DNA from: Ghiorsea sp.
Lineage (GTDB): Bacteria > Pseudomonadota > Zetaproteobacteria > Mariprofundales > Mariprofundaceae
Direction of reading: 5' to 3'
Length of the DNA: 64,000 nucleotides
Assembly: GCA_030949605.1 (NCBI GenBank)
Contig: JAUZSH010000031.1
Location: forward strand, 1 to 64,000
The notes beneath the pieces were generated by a model, which did not search any database, was not told the DNA's origin, and saw only the letters and a program-made list of their open reading frames with translations. Numbering within the stretch: position 1 is the stretch's first letter; each line of letters starts with the position of its first letter. The translations under genes and the position numbers were made by a program. Shown here piece after piece: positions 18,228 to 26,809 of this stretch.

Positions 18228-19508
18228 CACTACTGTCCGACGAAAATCAGTAGGGTCATAAAAAAAAGGTCTGAATTCCCAAAGAATATGTTAGATTTGT
18301 AGTTATTAATACAGCAAATCAAACGATCGGAGAATCCAGACCATGCGATACATTAACACAGTATTTTCACAATTACTTTCAGAAGTTCCTCGTTCTGTTT
18401 TTAAGAGGGCTGTCGACCGCCATCATGGTGACAAACGTGCGGGTAGTATGAGCTGCTGGACGCAGTTTTGTACGATTTTGTACGGTCAACTTTCATCCAA
18501 ACAAACACTTCGAGATACCTGCCTATCGTGGGCAAGTCAGAGTCACTTATATTATCATTTTGGAGCCTCAAAAGCTGCGCGTTCGACTTTGTCCGATGCC
18601 AATCGAGAGCGTCCATCAGCAATTTACCTTGAACTTTTTTTATTGGCTTTTAAATCAGCTGAGAGAAGCAACCATCTCATGCAAAGATATTGTTCGATTG
18701 ATTGATTCGACCACCATTAATCTGTGTAAACAACAATTTAATTGGGCAACATTTCGTAGTGGTAAGGCAGGTATTAAAATTCATACTGTTTACGACCCAA
18801 ACAACAAGGTACCAACATTTTTCTCTATCACCACGGCAAGTAAACATGATAAAAAGGCTGCTGAAAAGATGCCTCTACTGGATGGTGCAACCTATGTTTT
18901 TGATAGAGCCTACAACGATTATGCATGGTACTATAGCATGAGCCTGCGTGACATTTCTTTTGTCGGGCGCATGAAATCAACGACAAGGTTTGAGGTGGCT
19001 GAAGTGCTGAAGGCATCGGGGAAAGGGGTGTTAAAAGATGAATTGATTCACCTCTCTTCAACCAAAGCCAAGAAAGATTGCCCCTGTATATTACGCCATA
19101 TTCGTTTCTTGCGCGAGGAAGATGGCAAGGAGTTATCATTCATCACCAATGACCTAAAACGAACCGCAGTAGAGATTGCAGACCTATACAAACAACGTTG
19201 GCAGATTGAGTTGTTCTTCAAATGGATTAAGCAGAACCTAAAAATCAAACGTTTTCTTGGAACCAATGAGAATGCTGTGAGAACACAGATTATTATTGCC
19301 ATGATTAGTTACCTATTGCTCAAGCTTGTGAATAAAAAAAGTGCTTCAAAACTATCCCTGCATCAGGTCGCTATACTCGTTGCGGCAAACCTGATGAGCC
19401 CACGAAACATCTTTGATCTACTCTTGCAAAAGGAGCTTCAAAAGCCTCCAGAAAATCGTTCAAACCAGCTAACCTTTGGGTTTGGGTGATTTTCGTCGGA
19501 CAGTAGTG
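18228..19508 (+). mobile_element. IS4-family element ISc, copy 2 (1281 bp)
   Basis: Complete ends CACTACTGTCCGACGAAA and its complement finishing at GTAGTG (19508). Inserted near the 3' end of the ISb copy 2 transposase. A longer target duplication cannot be read with certainty: TATGG occurs near both ends but not in register. Confidence 0.88.
18343..19489 (+). pseudogene. ISc copy 2 transposase, one frameshift
   Basis: MRYINTVFSQLLSEVPRSVF to AIYLELF in one frame, then YWLLNQLREATISCKDIVRL and the whole DDE domain to LTFGFG in another. The junction is a T7 run at about 18636-18642; six T would restore one frame of about 380 residues, and copy 1 has five. All catalytic regions are present (LIDSTTINL, VFDRAYNDYAWY, YKQRWQIELFFKW). 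One restored base would make an active IS4-type transposase. Confidence 0.85.
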
Positions 19509-19767
19509 ATATGGCATATGCATTAATCGCTCAGAATGACGGAAAAGTCGGCAGAAGTATGCACGATGTGAAGGTGTGGTTTCTGGCGCGCAAGCAGGTA
19601 CAAGAAACATTAAAATTATGTGGGGAAAATGCCGAACGTATTTTTATTAACGAACTGATTGATAAAATTTCAATGAAATTCATGGTTAATACGAGCTGAA
19701 TGGGTGCTATTTTGGCGAAGGTATTGATGTGTGTATATTAATTTAATATCTGGAAAATGCAAACAGA

Positions 19768-19785
19768 CGTGTTAATGGTCGTTTG
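19768..19785 (+). other. 18-base ISd-like micro-remnant
   Basis: ACGTGTTAATGGTCGTTT is identical to the part of the ISd transposase gene that encodes RVNGRL. The bases around it do not match further, so it is a short remnant or a coincidence between argD and the IS nest. Confidence 0.35.
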
Positions 19786-19824
19786 AAGTATTGAGCATCT
19801 TAAAAAAACAACTAGCATTCGCCA

Positions 19825-21006
19825 ATGAATATCCAAGAAGCCAATCAATATTTAACACCCAATTATGCTCGGTTCCCTATTACCCTTACCCAAGGGGTAG
19901 GCTCTCGCGTGCAGGATGACACTGGTCAATCATATTTAGATTTCGTAGCTGGCATTGCGGTAAACACACTGGGGCATGCCCACCCTGCAATGGTGAAAAC
20001 AATTCATGAACAAGCGACCACCATGCTGCATTGCTCTAATCTTTATTATAACCCACAACAAAATAAGCTTGCAAAAAAGTTGGTCGAACTCTCAACTTTA
20101 GACAAAGTTTTCTTTTGTAATTCAGGTGCGGAAGCCAATGAAACCGCCATCAAGCTGGCACGCAAATATTTTCATGACCAAGGGGTGAATAAATTTTCCA
20201 TCATCACAGCAACACAGTCCTTTCACGGCAGAACCATGCAAACCATTGCCGCCACAGGTCAGGATAAAGTAAAAGTAGGTTTTACACCACTTCCGCAAGG
20301 CTTCAAGCATGTGCCACTGAATGATATTGCTGCTTTGGAAAATGCGATTGATGACAGTACGGCCGCTATTATGCTTGAACCTTTGCAGGGTGAAGGTGGT
20401 GTTCATTTGGCCAACATTGAATACTTGGAAGCCGTGAGAACCTTATGTGATAACAAAGGTATTTTACTTATCTTTGATGAAATTCAAACAGGCATTGGCA
20501 GGTGTGGCACCATGTTTGCCTTTGAAAAAGTAGGTATCAAACCTGATATTCTAACGCTTGCCAAAGGCTTGGGGGGCGGCGTTCCAATTGGTGCCATGTT
20601 AGCCTCCGAAAAAGTTGGCGTATCATTAAGCGCAGGTTCACATGGCACAACCTTTGGCGGCAACCCCATGTCTTGCGCCGTCGCCCTTACTGTATTAAGT
20701 GTGATGGAAAAAGAAGATATACTCAACAATGTACAAGCCAGAAGTACGCAGTTTCAGATAGGGCTACAAAAATTAGTAGATACCTATACTGTGTTTGAAG
20801 AAGTGCGTGGTGATGGGTTATTGCTTGGCATCAAAGCCAGTATCGACGTTGCACCTATTGTGAATCAATGCATGAAAAATGGTCTACTTATTTTAATGGC
20901 AGGACCTCAAGTTTTACGTTTTTTACCCGCATTAAATATCACAGAAGAAGAAATTGAAGAAGGTTTATCGCTTTTATCCCAAAGTATTGAAGGTTTAAAT
21001 TTATGA
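19825..21006 (+). CDS. argD: Acetylornithine aminotransferase
   Basis: 393 residues, class III PLP-dependent aminotransferase converting N-acetylglutamate semialdehyde to N-acetylornithine in arginine synthesis; it may also serve in lysine synthesis as succinyl-DAP aminotransferase. Visible motifs: [57 protein letters not shown] and the PLP lysine in [19 protein letters not shown] at 19825 lacks a strong Shine-Dalgarno site. Overlaps argF by four bases, so both are made from one transcript. The gene begins only about 100 bases after the IS nest, so its promoter region may have been reshaped by insertions. Confidence 0.97.
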   Translation: MNIQEANQYLTPNYARFPITLTQGVGSRVQDDTGQSYLDFVAGIAVNTLGHAHPAMVKTIHEQATTMLHCSNLYYNPQQNKLAKKLVELSTLDKVFFCNSGAEANETAIKLARKYFHDQGVNKFSIITATQSFHGRTMQTIAATGQDKVKVGFTPLPQGFKHVPLNDIAALENAIDDSTAAIMLEPLQGEGGVHLANIEYLEAVRTLCDNKGILLIFDEIQTGIGRCGTMFAFEKVGIKPDILTLAKGLGGGVPIGAMLASEKVGVSLSAGSHGTTFGGNPMSCAVALTVLSVMEKEDILNNVQARSTQFQIGLQKLVDTYTVFEEVRGDGLLLGIKASIDVAPIVNQCMKNGLLILMAGPQVLRFLPALNITEEEIEEGLSLLSQSIEGLNL

Positions 21007-21926
21007 GCAACATCAGGCATTTTTTAACACTCTTGGACATCAGTCCCGAAGAAGGCAAGCGTATTTTAGAGCGCGGAATCAGCCTTAAAGCTCAACAAAA
21101 GAGTGGTCAACCACACCGCAGCCTTGAAGGTAAAGCCATGGCGATGATTTTTGAGAAATCATCCACCCGCACCCGTATTTCCTTTGAAACGGGCATGTTT
21201 CAACTGGGTGGTCATGCGCTATTTTTACATTCTGAAGCCACGCAAATGGGCAGAGGTGAACCTATTACTGATTCCGCTAAAGTGATTTCCAGTATGGTGG
21301 ACATCATTATGATTCGCACCTTTAATCATGCGATGGTGGAGCAATTTGCAGCCCATTCATCTGTGCCTGTCATCAACGCGCTCACCGATTTAACCCATCC
21401 CTGCCAAATCTTGGCCGATGTGATGACATTTACGGAACATCGGGGCGATATTCAAGGTAAAACTGTGGCTTGGATTGGTGATGGTAATAATATGGCACAT
21501 TCGTGGATGAATGGTGCGGCAACATTTGGTTACACGCTCAATATCGCAAGTCCTCAAGGCTATACTGTGGATGCAAGTGTATTGGCTCAAGCACAAGCCA
21601 ATGGTGTTCATATTCATATCTGCAACAGCCCCCAAGAAGCTGTACAAGGTGCCGACTTGGTCACCACCGATGTTTGGGCATCCATGGGGCAAGAGGAAGA
21701 ACAAAAAATTCGTGAAGCCGCATTTAAAGATTATCAAGTGAATGCTACATTGATGGCTTGCGCCAAACCTGATGCTTTATTTATGCATTGCTTACCCGCA
21801 CATCGCGGCGAAGAAGTGTCTGCCGAAGTCATTGATGGCAAACAATCGGTGGTTTGGGATGAAGCAGAAAATAGACTTCATGCACAAAAAGCTTTGGTGG
21901 AATTTTTGATGGGCGTATCGATTTAA
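21003..21926 (+). CDS. argF: Ornithine carbamoyltransferase
   Basis: 307 residues; makes citrulline from ornithine and carbamoyl phosphate. Motifs: carbamoyl-phosphate loop [18 protein letters not shown], ornithine-binding [11 protein letters not shown] and catalytic [12 protein letters not shown]. Starts within the argD stop (ATGA). Convergent with hemW; a weak hairpin (CCGTAGCC...AAGCTACGCC, 21935-21960) lies between the two genes and over the hemW end. Confidence 0.97.
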   Translation: MSNIRHFLTLLDISPEEGKRILERGISLKAQQKSGQPHRSLEGKAMAMIFEKSSTRTRISFETGMFQLGGHALFLHSEATQMGRGEPITDSAKVISSMVDIIMIRTFNHAMVEQFAAHSSVPVINALTDLTHPCQILADVMTFTEHRGDIQGKTVAWIGDGNNMAHSWMNGAATFGYTLNIASPQGYTVDASVLAQAQANGVHIHICNSPQEAVQGADLVTTDVWASMGQEEEQKIREAAFKDYQVNATLMACAKPDALFMHCLPAHRGEEVSAEVIDGKQSVVWDEAENRLHAQKALVEFLMGVSI

Positions 21927-21951
21927 TTGTTGAACCGTAGCCTATGCTAAG

Positions 21952-23100
21952 CTACGCCAAAAAGGATGCCGAAATATCATCAGCAAGGCTTAGCCCTGCT
22001 GATGTAAGCTGCAACTGGTGACCATCACTTAGAAGCTTGCCTTGATTGACCCACTGTTTAACCAACACTGGGTAAACATCAAACAAATCATCCCCAAAGC
22101 GTTGTTTAAACCATAACAAATCAACGCCTTGTTGCTGTCTTAATCCCAACCACATCGCTTCGCCCATGGCTTCTTGTTTGGATAAATTTTCCTTACTATT
22201 CACGGCTTTGCCATGCGTCAAGGCATGATCAATATACGATTGAGGTGCGCGAGTATTACTGTATCGCATGACCCCACCATCTTTTTCATCCCATTTCCCT
22301 GCTGCACCTGCACCAATACCGATATAATCATCATATTGCCAATATCCGCGATTATGCCGACATGCTTCACCAGCTTTGGCAAAGTTAGATATTTCATAGG
22401 CTTGATAACCCGCATCCGCCAACCTCTGCCGTGTTTGCCAAAAAAACTGCAATGCCAAATCTTCATCGGGTAAGGCTAACTTTTGCTTTTTATGGGTCAC
22501 ATGCAGTGCTGTATGCGGTTCAACCGTAAGTTGGTAACACGATAAATGTTCAGGCTTAAGCGCAATCCCCTTTTCCAAAGATACAAACCACTCATCCAAA
22601 CTTTGATGTGGCAGTGCATACATCAAATCAAGGTTAATGCGCTCAAAACCAACATCTCTTGCCATGCCATATGCCGCCACAGCTTCATCGGCTGAATGAA
22701 TGCGTTCAAGCCATTGAAGCTCTTTGTTATCAAAGCTTTGCACACCAATGGACAAGCGATTGATGCCCGCTTGGCGGTAAGCCTGAAAACGCCCCATTTC
22801 ACTTGCTCCAGGGTTCGCTTCTAAAGTGATTTCAATAGCATCAGCAAAGGTAAACAAGCGATCAGCTTCACTTAAGACTTGAGAGAATAAGCTTGCAGGT
22901 GCAAGTGAAGGTGTGCCTCCACCAAAAAAGATGCTATGAATTTTTCGCCCTGAAAACTGGGGCTGTTTAGCATAATAGTGCAACTCTTGAGTCAGAGCTT
23001 GACTGTATGCTTTCCAAGGAGGTTCAGCAAACACATGCGAATTAAAGTCACAGTAGTGGCATTTATGTAGGCAAAATGGTGTATGTACGTATAAACGCAA
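21952..23100 (-). CDS. hemW: Radical SAM heme chaperone HemW (CPO-like)
   Basis: 382 residues. Radical SAM cysteines C10, C14 and C17 in the CLHKCHYC motif, then FGGGTPS, NPGASEMGRF, GVQSFDNKELQWLERIHS and the HemW-specific HNRGYW (CRHNRGYWQYDD) followed by GIGAGAAG. The heme chaperone group lacks the fourth Cys of the true coproporphyrinogen oxidase HemN, as here. The start is TTG at 23100, 14 bases after the rng stop, so it is probably co-transcribed with maf and rng. Confidence 0.93.
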   Translation of the reverse strand: MRLYVHTPFCLHKCHYCDFNSHVFAEPPWKAYSQALTQELHYYAKQPQFSGRKIHSIFFGGGTPSLAPASLFSQVLSEADRLFTFADAIEITLEANPGASEMGRFQAYRQAGINRLSIGVQSFDNKELQWLERIHSADEAVAAYGMARDVGFERINLDLMYALPHQSLDEWFVSLEKGIALKPEHLSCYQLTVEPHTALHVTHKKQKLALPDEDLALQFFWQTRQRLADAGYQAYEISNFAKAGEACRHNRGYWQYDDYIGIGAGAAGKWDEKDGGVMRYSNTRAPQSYIDHALTHGKAVNSKENLSKQEAMGEAMWLGLRQQQGVDLLWFKQRFGDDLFDVYPVLVKQWVNQGKLLSDGHQLQLTSAGLSLADDISASFLA

Positions 23101-23114
23101 CGGCGATGAAGTAT

Positions 23115-24635
23115 TTATTGGAGCACCACTTCATAACGGTCTGTGGCAAACTGCTCATCATGTTTAAAGCTAATTTGTTTACCCAAAAATGTTTCGAGTT
23201 GAACCACCATTTCATTTTCTTCACCCAACATCAAATCAATCAACTTCGGATGCGCAATCACCAACAGTTTCTCACTCGGATAAGCTCTAGCTTCTGCCAC
23301 CACTTCGCGAAAGAGTTGGTAGCAAACGGTTTGCATACTTTTGGTTAACCCTGTGCTACTGCAATGCTCACATTCCATTTGCAACATTCGCCCCAAAGAG
23401 TCGCGTGTCCGTTTTCGCGTGAGTTGCACCAGCCCCAACGCAGTGAAAGGATGGGCTTTACTTTTCACTTTATCACGGGTTAACGCTTCTTCTAATACTT
23501 CCATGACTTTGGCTTGGTTGTCTTTGTCTTCCATGTCTATAAAATCAATCACGATAATACCACCAAGGTTTCGCAAACGAAGTTGATGCACAACCTCATG
23601 CACAGCTTCTAAATTGGTTTTAAAACTGGTTTCTTCAAGATTTCGTGAGCTGACAGATGAACCTGAGTTCACATCAATGGCAATCAAAGCTTCGGCTTGA
23701 TCAATCACAATCGAGCCGCCTGATTTCAAATTCACTTTTCGCAACAAAGCACGATTAACCTCTTCTTCAACCCCATACACATCAAAAATAGGGCGGCTTC
23801 CAGGATAGTAGTACAAACGCCCTTCCACTTCAGGCATAAATTTCTTGGCAAACGCTTTCATATTCACATAAGCTTCTTTGGAATCAACATGAATCTTCTC
23901 GACTTCATCATCCACAAAGTCGCGCATCACACGTAAATACAAATTTAATTCCGTATGAACGATAGTTTTAAGGGAATATTTTTTACGCTTCTTTTCAATA
24001 TCTTGCCAGAGTTTGATTAAAAATTGTAAATCCTGTGCCAAGTCTTCTTGAGAGTGACCTTCTGCAACCGTGCGGATAATGATGCCGCTACCTTCCACTT
24101 TAATGCTGTTGGCAATCACCAGCAAACGCTCACGTTCCTCTTCACCTTCCAAACGTCTGGCAATACCAACATGATCAAGTTCTGGCAAATAAACCAAGTA
24201 TCGCCCTGCCAAGCTCACCATCGCCGTTAAACGTGGTCCTTTGGATGAAATTGGTTCGCGGGATACCTGAACCAAGATTTCTTGCCCTTCACGAAGCAGT
24301 TGACCAATCGGTGCAATATTTTGCCTATAACCCACATTCAACGATGTTTCATCATCACCTTTCGCTTCTTGCTCATCATCTGCATCTATTATTTCATTTT
24401 CTAAACGCGCGCCAGGAATATCACCAGCATATAAAAAACCTGCACGCTCCATGCCTATATCCACAAATGCAGCTTGAATACCAGGAATTACCCGTTGCAC
24501 TCGACCCAAATACATATTACCACGCAGCCCTTTGCCTCGCGTTCTCTCGATATATAACTCTTCTGCCCTACCATTTTCAACACGGGAAATCCGGGTTTCA
24601 AAAGGGGTAACATTCACCAATAATTCTGTACTCAT
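23115..24635 (-). CDS. rng: Ribonuclease G
   Basis: 506 residues, the length of RNase G rather than RNase E. Order: N-terminal strand MSTELLVNVTPFETRISRVE, S1 domain at about 35-130 with an acidic insertion of about 30 residues (DADDEQEAKGDDE), RNase-H-like and sensor segments (RLTAMVSLAGRYLVYLP), catalytic Asp pair in ALIAIDVNSGSS and VIDFIDMED, and the zinc-link CEHC. It cuts 5' ends of 16S rRNA precursor and mRNAs. Overlaps maf by four bases. Confidence 0.95.
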   Translation of the reverse strand: MSTELLVNVTPFETRISRVENGRAEELYIERTRGKGLRGNMYLGRVQRVIPGIQAAFVDIGMERAGFLYAGDIPGARLENEIIDADDEQEAKGDDETSLNVGYRQNIAPIGQLLREGQEILVQVSREPISSKGPRLTAMVSLAGRYLVYLPELDHVGIARRLEGEEERERLLVIANSIKVEGSGIIIRTVAEGHSQEDLAQDLQFLIKLWQDIEKKRKKYSLKTIVHTELNLYLRVMRDFVDDEVEKIHVDSKEAYVNMKAFAKKFMPEVEGRLYYYPGSRPIFDVYGVEEEVNRALLRKVNLKSGGSIVIDQAEALIAIDVNSGSSVSSRNLEETSFKTNLEAVHEVVHQLRLRNLGGIIVIDFIDMEDKDNQAKVMEVLEEALTRDKVKSKAHPFTALGLVQLTRKRTRDSLGRMLQMECEHCSSTGLTKSMQTVCYQLFREVVAEARAYPSEKLLVIAHPKLIDLMLGEENEMVVQLETFLGKQISFKHDEQFATDRYEVVLQ

Positions 24636-25204
24636 CGAGGCAACACCTCACCTTTTACCGCTTCTATTAAAGCAAGTGTTGTCGCCACTGGCAAACCAAT
24701 GACATTATCTAAGCTACCTTTTATACCAGTAATAAAACCTGATGCGCCACCCTGAATCGCATACGCACCAGCTTTATCCAATATATCATTACACCGAACG
24801 TATACATCTATTTCTTCATCTTTAATGTCGCGAAAAGATACCGTGGTGGTCACTGTTGCCGATTGGTAAACATCACCCCAACGCACGCAAACTGTGGTAT
24901 GCACTTGATGCTGCTTACCCGAAAGCTTCTGAATCATTTGTTTGGCTTCTGTTAAATCTAAGGGTTGCCCCAAAGCCTCATCATGGATAGCGACCAAGGT
25001 GTCCGCAGCGATAATGGGGTGTTTTTCGTCCATCACCTGGCAAGCTTTGGCTTTCTCTATACACAAACGCTGGGTTGTGCTTAAAGCAGACTCGGCTGAC
25101 ATTGGTGATTCATCTATAAAACTGGGTCTTACATCAACAGTAAGACCTGCAGCTTCCAATAAGAAGAGCCTACGTGGTGATTGTGAAGCTAAAATAATAT
25201 TCAT
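24632..25204 (-). CDS. Maf-family nucleotide pyrophosphatase (YhdE-type)
   Basis: 190 residues. Starts MNIILASQSPRRLFLLEAAG, the canonical Maf P-loop-like motif with SxSPRR; catalytic Asp in PIIAADTLVAI; AYAIQGGASGFITGIKGSLDNVIGLP is the C-terminal signature. The ADTLV and QG pattern fits the dTTP/UTP-hydrolysing subgroup (house-cleaning enzyme). Maf next to rng is a conserved pair in many proteobacteria. Confidence 0.93.
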   Translation of the reverse strand: MNIILASQSPRRLFLLEAAGLTVDVRPSFIDESPMSAESALSTTQRLCIEKAKACQVMDEKHPIIAADTLVAIHDEALGQPLDLTEAKQMIQKLSGKQHQVHTTVCVRWGDVYQSATVTTTVSFRDIKDEEIDVYVRCNDILDKAGAYAIQGGASGFITGIKGSLDNVIGLPVATTLALIEAVKGEVLPR

Positions 25205-25349
25205 ATGCCAAGTATAGACTCATTCATAAGTTAAGCATATCCCCAGAAAGTAAATCTGTATGACACCATTATGACATTTATGCTTGCAACATGATTAAAA
25301 CATCTTTAGAAATCCACACACGATTCAATCCGATGAGGAGGAAGTAATA

Positions 25350-25724
25350 ATGAAAAAATTATTAATGATTGCTGCAACATCTGCATTTTTGGTCAGTGGT
25401 CTAGCTGCAACAGAAGCTATGGCTGGTGCTGAAAAGAAATGTAAGTCTTGTCACAAGTTCACTGAAAAGCACAAAACAGGGCCTGGTCTTTTGGGCGTTG
25501 TTGGTCGCGATGCTGGCGCAACAGACTTTAGAAAATACAGTAAAGCTCTAAAAGCTGGTGGCTGGACATGGGATGAAGATCACCTTCGCGCTTGGATGTG
25601 TGACTCTAAAAAAGCGATCAAAGAATTTACTGGCGACAAAAAAGCTAAAACAAAAATGGCAAAACAAAAAATCTGTGATACTGAAAGACAAGATGAAATC
25701 ATCGCATTCTTGAAAGCACTTTAA
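25350..25724 (+). CDS. Class I c-type cytochrome (cytochrome c2-like), periplasmic
   Basis: 124 residues with a signal peptide cleaved at AMA-GAEKK. Heme site C31-K-S-C34-H35; Met103 in AKTKMAKQ is the likely sixth ligand. GPGLLGVVGRDAG and DEDHLRAW are the usual class I segments. Two additional Cys (C84 and C109) flank the Met loop and may form a disulphide, which is uncommon in this family. Very good ribosome site (GAGGAGGAAG) and a strong terminator downstream suggest high expression as a single gene. In an iron oxidiser it would be an electron carrier between outer-membrane oxidase and terminal oxidase; that role is inference. Confidence 0.93.
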   Translation: MKKLLMIAATSAFLVSGLAATEAMAGAEKKCKSCHKFTEKHKTGPGLLGVVGRDAGATDFRKYSKALKAGGWTWDEDHLRAWMCDSKKAIKEFTGDKKAKTKMAKQKICDTERQDEIIAFLKAL

Positions 25725-25747
25725 GCGCTTTCTCTTCGATTCAAGTT

Positions 25748-25777
25748 GAAAGGCAACCTTAGGGTTGCCTTTTTTTA
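25748..25777 (+). terminator. Rho-independent terminator after the cytochrome c gene
   Basis: AAAGGCAACC and GGTTGCCTTT form a ten-base stem around a short TTA loop, followed by a T run at 25771-25777. Lies 24 bases after the cytochrome stop and before the convergent cobU end. Confidence 0.88.
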
Positions 25778-25781
25778 TACT

Positions 25782-26291
25782 CTACTTCAATCGGATAGGA
25801 AGCCCTGCAGCAATAAATTCAACCCTATGCGCAACCTTAGCCACAGCTTGATTCAATCTTCCTTGTTCATCGCGGAATGTTCGCCCAAGATCTGTTTCAG
25901 GCACTAAACCCATGCCCACTTCATTCGAAACAAGAATGACTTCTCCTTGGCATTCCATCAACGCTTTGCAAAACGTTTTAATCTCATATTCAACATTCTT
26001 TTCAGCGAACATTAAGTTACTCAGCCATAATGTTAAACAATCTATCAATAAGACCTGTGCATTAGAGTGACCTTGCAACACCATCACTAAATCCAGCGGC
26101 TCTTCAATCCATGTCCAATAATCAGGGCGGCGCGACTGATGCTTTGCAATCCGATCTTCCCATGCTTGATCTTCTTTGATATGTGGTGCTGTTGCTACAT
26201 AACAAACGGGCAAATTCAAATCTTTCGCCAAAGCTTCCGCCCTCATCGACTTGCCACTTCGCGCACCACCCAAAAGTAAGGTTATGAACAT
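25782..26291 (-). CDS. cobU: Adenosylcobinamide kinase / adenosylcobinamide-phosphate guanylyltransferase
   Basis: 169 residues. Walker A LLLGGARSGKSMRAE at the N-terminus, then CYVATAPHIKEDQAWEDRIA, HQSRRPDYW with the guanylylated His region, LLIDCLTLWLSNL, VSNEVGMGLVPE and GRTFRDEQGRLNQAVA. All are diagnostic for CobU/CobP, the nucleotide-loop step of cobalamin assembly or corrinoid salvage. No other cobalamin gene is nearby. Confidence 0.95.
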   Translation of the reverse strand: MFITLLLGGARSGKSMRAEALAKDLNLPVCYVATAPHIKEDQAWEDRIAKHQSRRPDYWTWIEEPLDLVMVLQGHSNAQVLLIDCLTLWLSNLMFAEKNVEYEIKTFCKALMECQGEVILVSNEVGMGLVPETDLGRTFRDEQGRLNQAVAKVAHRVEFIAAGLPIRLK

Positions 26292-26639
26292 ATCAATAAT
26301 CTACTGCATCAAAATTTATCATGAAACAAAGCGTACAACCTTATCAAAACACTCGCCATACTTCCTTTTTGAATGTACTCTGATATTGGCGAGCTTGAAA
26401 AAAATACCACTACTGTCCGACGAAAGTTCGAGGCTTTATTTCCAACTTTTTATGCTGCAAAAGTTTCCTTTGCGGCACGATGTTATGAGACAAGAAATAA
26501 TATTTCCATCATTCCCGCGAAGGCGCGGGGCGGTAATCCATTGTTTGCAAGGAATAGCAAGGCTATTACTCAAACGCACAACGCAGAGTTTGGATGCACT
26601 GGACACAATATATGCGTTCATGACTTATTCAGAGCTTCC
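26292..26639. other. Non-coding stretch with IS and repeat debris
   Basis: No convincing gene. It contains a solitary ISc end (CACTACTGTCCGACGAAA, 26408-26425), a REP-like stretch (CATTCCCGCGAAGGCGCGGGG near 26511), and a copy of repeat E (26544-26640). Repeat E shares the tract around CAAACGCACAACGCAGAG with 39944-40010 and ends with GACTTATTCAGAGCTTCCC. Mini-element B1 follows directly. Confidence 0.6.
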
Positions 26640-26809
26640 CCTAGCCCGCATTATTCATAAATCGTCGTGATGATTGCGTAGAACCTTTGTTTGCAACGAA
26701 TTTTAAAGAAATCGCTCGTAGCCGCGCTTACTAACGATTGATGAGAGATTTGTTGCGAATAAAGGGACAAGCAAGGGCGCGGCTGTATTTGTGAATAATG
26801 CGGGCTAGG
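26640..26809. repeat. Mini-element family B, copy 1 (170 bp)
   Basis: Inverted ends CTAGCCCGCATTATTCATAA and the complement ending GCGGGCTAGG. No gene. Body conserved with copies at 28878-29048, 41242-41410 and 41649-41817 (shared words GTTTGCAACG, GCGAATAAAGGG, GCAAGCAAGGGCG). The right end touches the stop codon of the metallophosphoesterase gene at 26810. Confidence 0.85.

Larger units (their letters stand above)
17084..19699 (+). pseudogene. ISb copy 2 transposase, frameshifted and split by ISc copy 2
   Basis: Reads MNEIMRILSPISNTLDSKTF to a run of nine T at 17399-17407, after which the family sequence continues in the -1 frame (SSVQGQVVPGLCFLCISLI). Two more shifts follow at shorter A runs near 17581-17597 (A5 and A6 where copy 1 has A6 and A7). 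Then FDGELGNNFALQMVRQVNLH to the IS4 signature YYRLRFQIEFNFRDAKQYWG (YREK motif). ISc copy 2 interrupts after ACFSMFMV, and the tail resumes at 19509 as MAYALIAQNDGKVGRSMHDV to the stop at 19699. Confidence 0.82.
17037..19726 (+). mobile_element. ISb copy 2 (IS4/IS701-like), interrupted by ISc copy 2
   Basis: Right terminal repeat ATTTTGGCGAAGGTATTG ends at 19726. The left terminus is missing because ISc copy 1 replaced it. Provides the only complete C-terminal part of this element in the window. Subtracting ISc copy 2 leaves about 1.4 kb. Confidence 0.85.

Noticed and set aside
21935-21960. Hairpin after argF as a terminator
   Set aside because: The stem is imperfect, has no T run and overlaps the hemW coding end; noted only as weak.
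26251-26670. 139-residue open frame between cobU and the metallophosphoesterase gene
   Set aside because: It runs through an ISc end and repeats E and B, with no start signal and repeat-like composition; it is non-coding debris.
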